Below, piece after piece: positions 53,277-53,366 of a stretch of 53,366 nt of DNA. Location of the stretch: positions 1 to 53,366 of the forward strand of contig JBBRXJ010000010.1 in the NCBI GenBank assembly GCA_038248505.1, given 5' to 3'. A program made the translations under genes and the position numbers. Position 1 is the first letter of the stretch; every line of letters starts with the position of its first letter. Below the pieces are notes generated by a model. That model saw only the letters and a program-made list of their open reading frames with translations, made no database searches and had not been told where the DNA came from. The DNA comes from JBBRXJ01 sp038248505. GTDB lineage: Bacteria > Bacteroidota > Bacteroidia > Bacteroidales > JBBRXJ01.

Positions 53277-53366
53277 GACTCTGCATAATGATACACCAAA
53301 GACAAATTTCATACTAAAATACCAAAGCAGGAGGCTGAGGCATTCGCCGTGGCGAATGCCTCAGCC
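53277..53366 (+). repeat. Dispersed MITE-like element, copy D (cut by window end)
   Basis: The left end, 53277-53299, matches the terminal inverted repeat of copies A-C (first bases GACTCTGCATAATG). The window ends within a hairpin whose arms, 53333-53348 and 53351-53366, are perfectly complementary over 16 bp with loop GT. The right half and flank lie beyond the window, so target duplication cannot be checked. Confidence 0.75.

Noticed and set aside
22197..53366. Dispersed elements as integron attC sites or CRISPR repeats
   Set aside because: No integrase, no cassette order, no regular spacers, and the ends are inverted repeats with flanking duplications.

Overview
The window is an AT-rich stretch from a member of the Bacteroidota. 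The evidence is a C-terminal T9SS sorting domain on a 1529-residue secreted protein, TonB-dependent receptors with N-terminal CarboxypepD_reg plug extensions, SPII lipoproteins, a Bacteroidota-type promoter (TTTG...TAnnTTTG) and near absence of Shine-Dalgarno sites. The two MinD-ferredoxin ATPases with NifX-like proteins, a bacteriohemerythrin, a C_GCAxxG_C_C protein and HypB suggest an anaerobic or microaerophilic life. I cannot name the genus. No rRNA, tRNA or CRISPR array was seen.

Layout. (1) 1-5500: the 3' end of an IS1595-type transposase, a GH3 glycosidase lipoprotein, and a TonB receptor behind a small His/Cys-rich membrane protein. (2) 5529-13080, minus strand: an operon resembling the 'orange protein' (ORP) clusters known from sulfate reducers. 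It holds a DUF134 regulator, two NifX-like proteins, two MinD-type ATPases with inserted ferredoxins, an Mrp ATPase, a thioesterase, a CoA-disulfide-reductase/rhodanese gene with three in-frame stops, a C_GCAxxG_C_C protein and an MBL hydrolase. (3) 13305-19500, minus strand: porin-pstS-pstC-pstA-pstB-phoU. (4) 19642-27410: a small secreted protein, a PlcP/LpxH-like phosphoesterase paired with a glycosyltransferase, and a giant T9SS-secreted protein joining a PHP domain to a purple-acid-phosphatase-like domain. (5) 27530-33450: a hybrid histidine kinase, a broken chemoreceptor and a START-domain protein. (6) 34100-41190: a beta-helix lipoprotein, a TonB receptor without SusD, a MORN-like protein, and divergent PhoB/PhoR-like regulators. 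(7) 41226-53366: GH1 glycosidase, racemase-like protein with rhamnose mutarotase, DUF3108 protein, RecG, rRNA methyltransferase, DEDDy exonuclease, DUF5063, HypB, a sodium/solute symporter and a hemerythrin.

The main unifying signal is an 18-bp element, TTAACAT-N4-TTAACAT, found at five positions: before the porin-pst operon, before pstB-phoU, before the hybrid kinase, before the beta-helix lipoprotein and before the MORN/TonB-receptor operon (beside phoB). Its 7+4+7 geometry is that of an E. coli-type Pho box, and its sequence recalls Bacillus PhoP half-sites. I infer that 13-41 kb is largely a phosphate-starvation island: high-affinity Pi uptake, outer-membrane uptake, extracellular phosphoesterases, and possibly replacement of phospholipid by glycolipid.

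A second structural signal is a family of 155-238 bp elements (four copies, one cut by the window end). They have about 23-bp imperfect terminal inverted repeats, a variable central hairpin and apparent target duplications, so they look like a MITE-type non-autonomous element. Two genes, the CoA-disulfide reductase and the chemoreceptor, are interrupted by nonsense codons, and the chemoreceptor also by an A9 frameshift.
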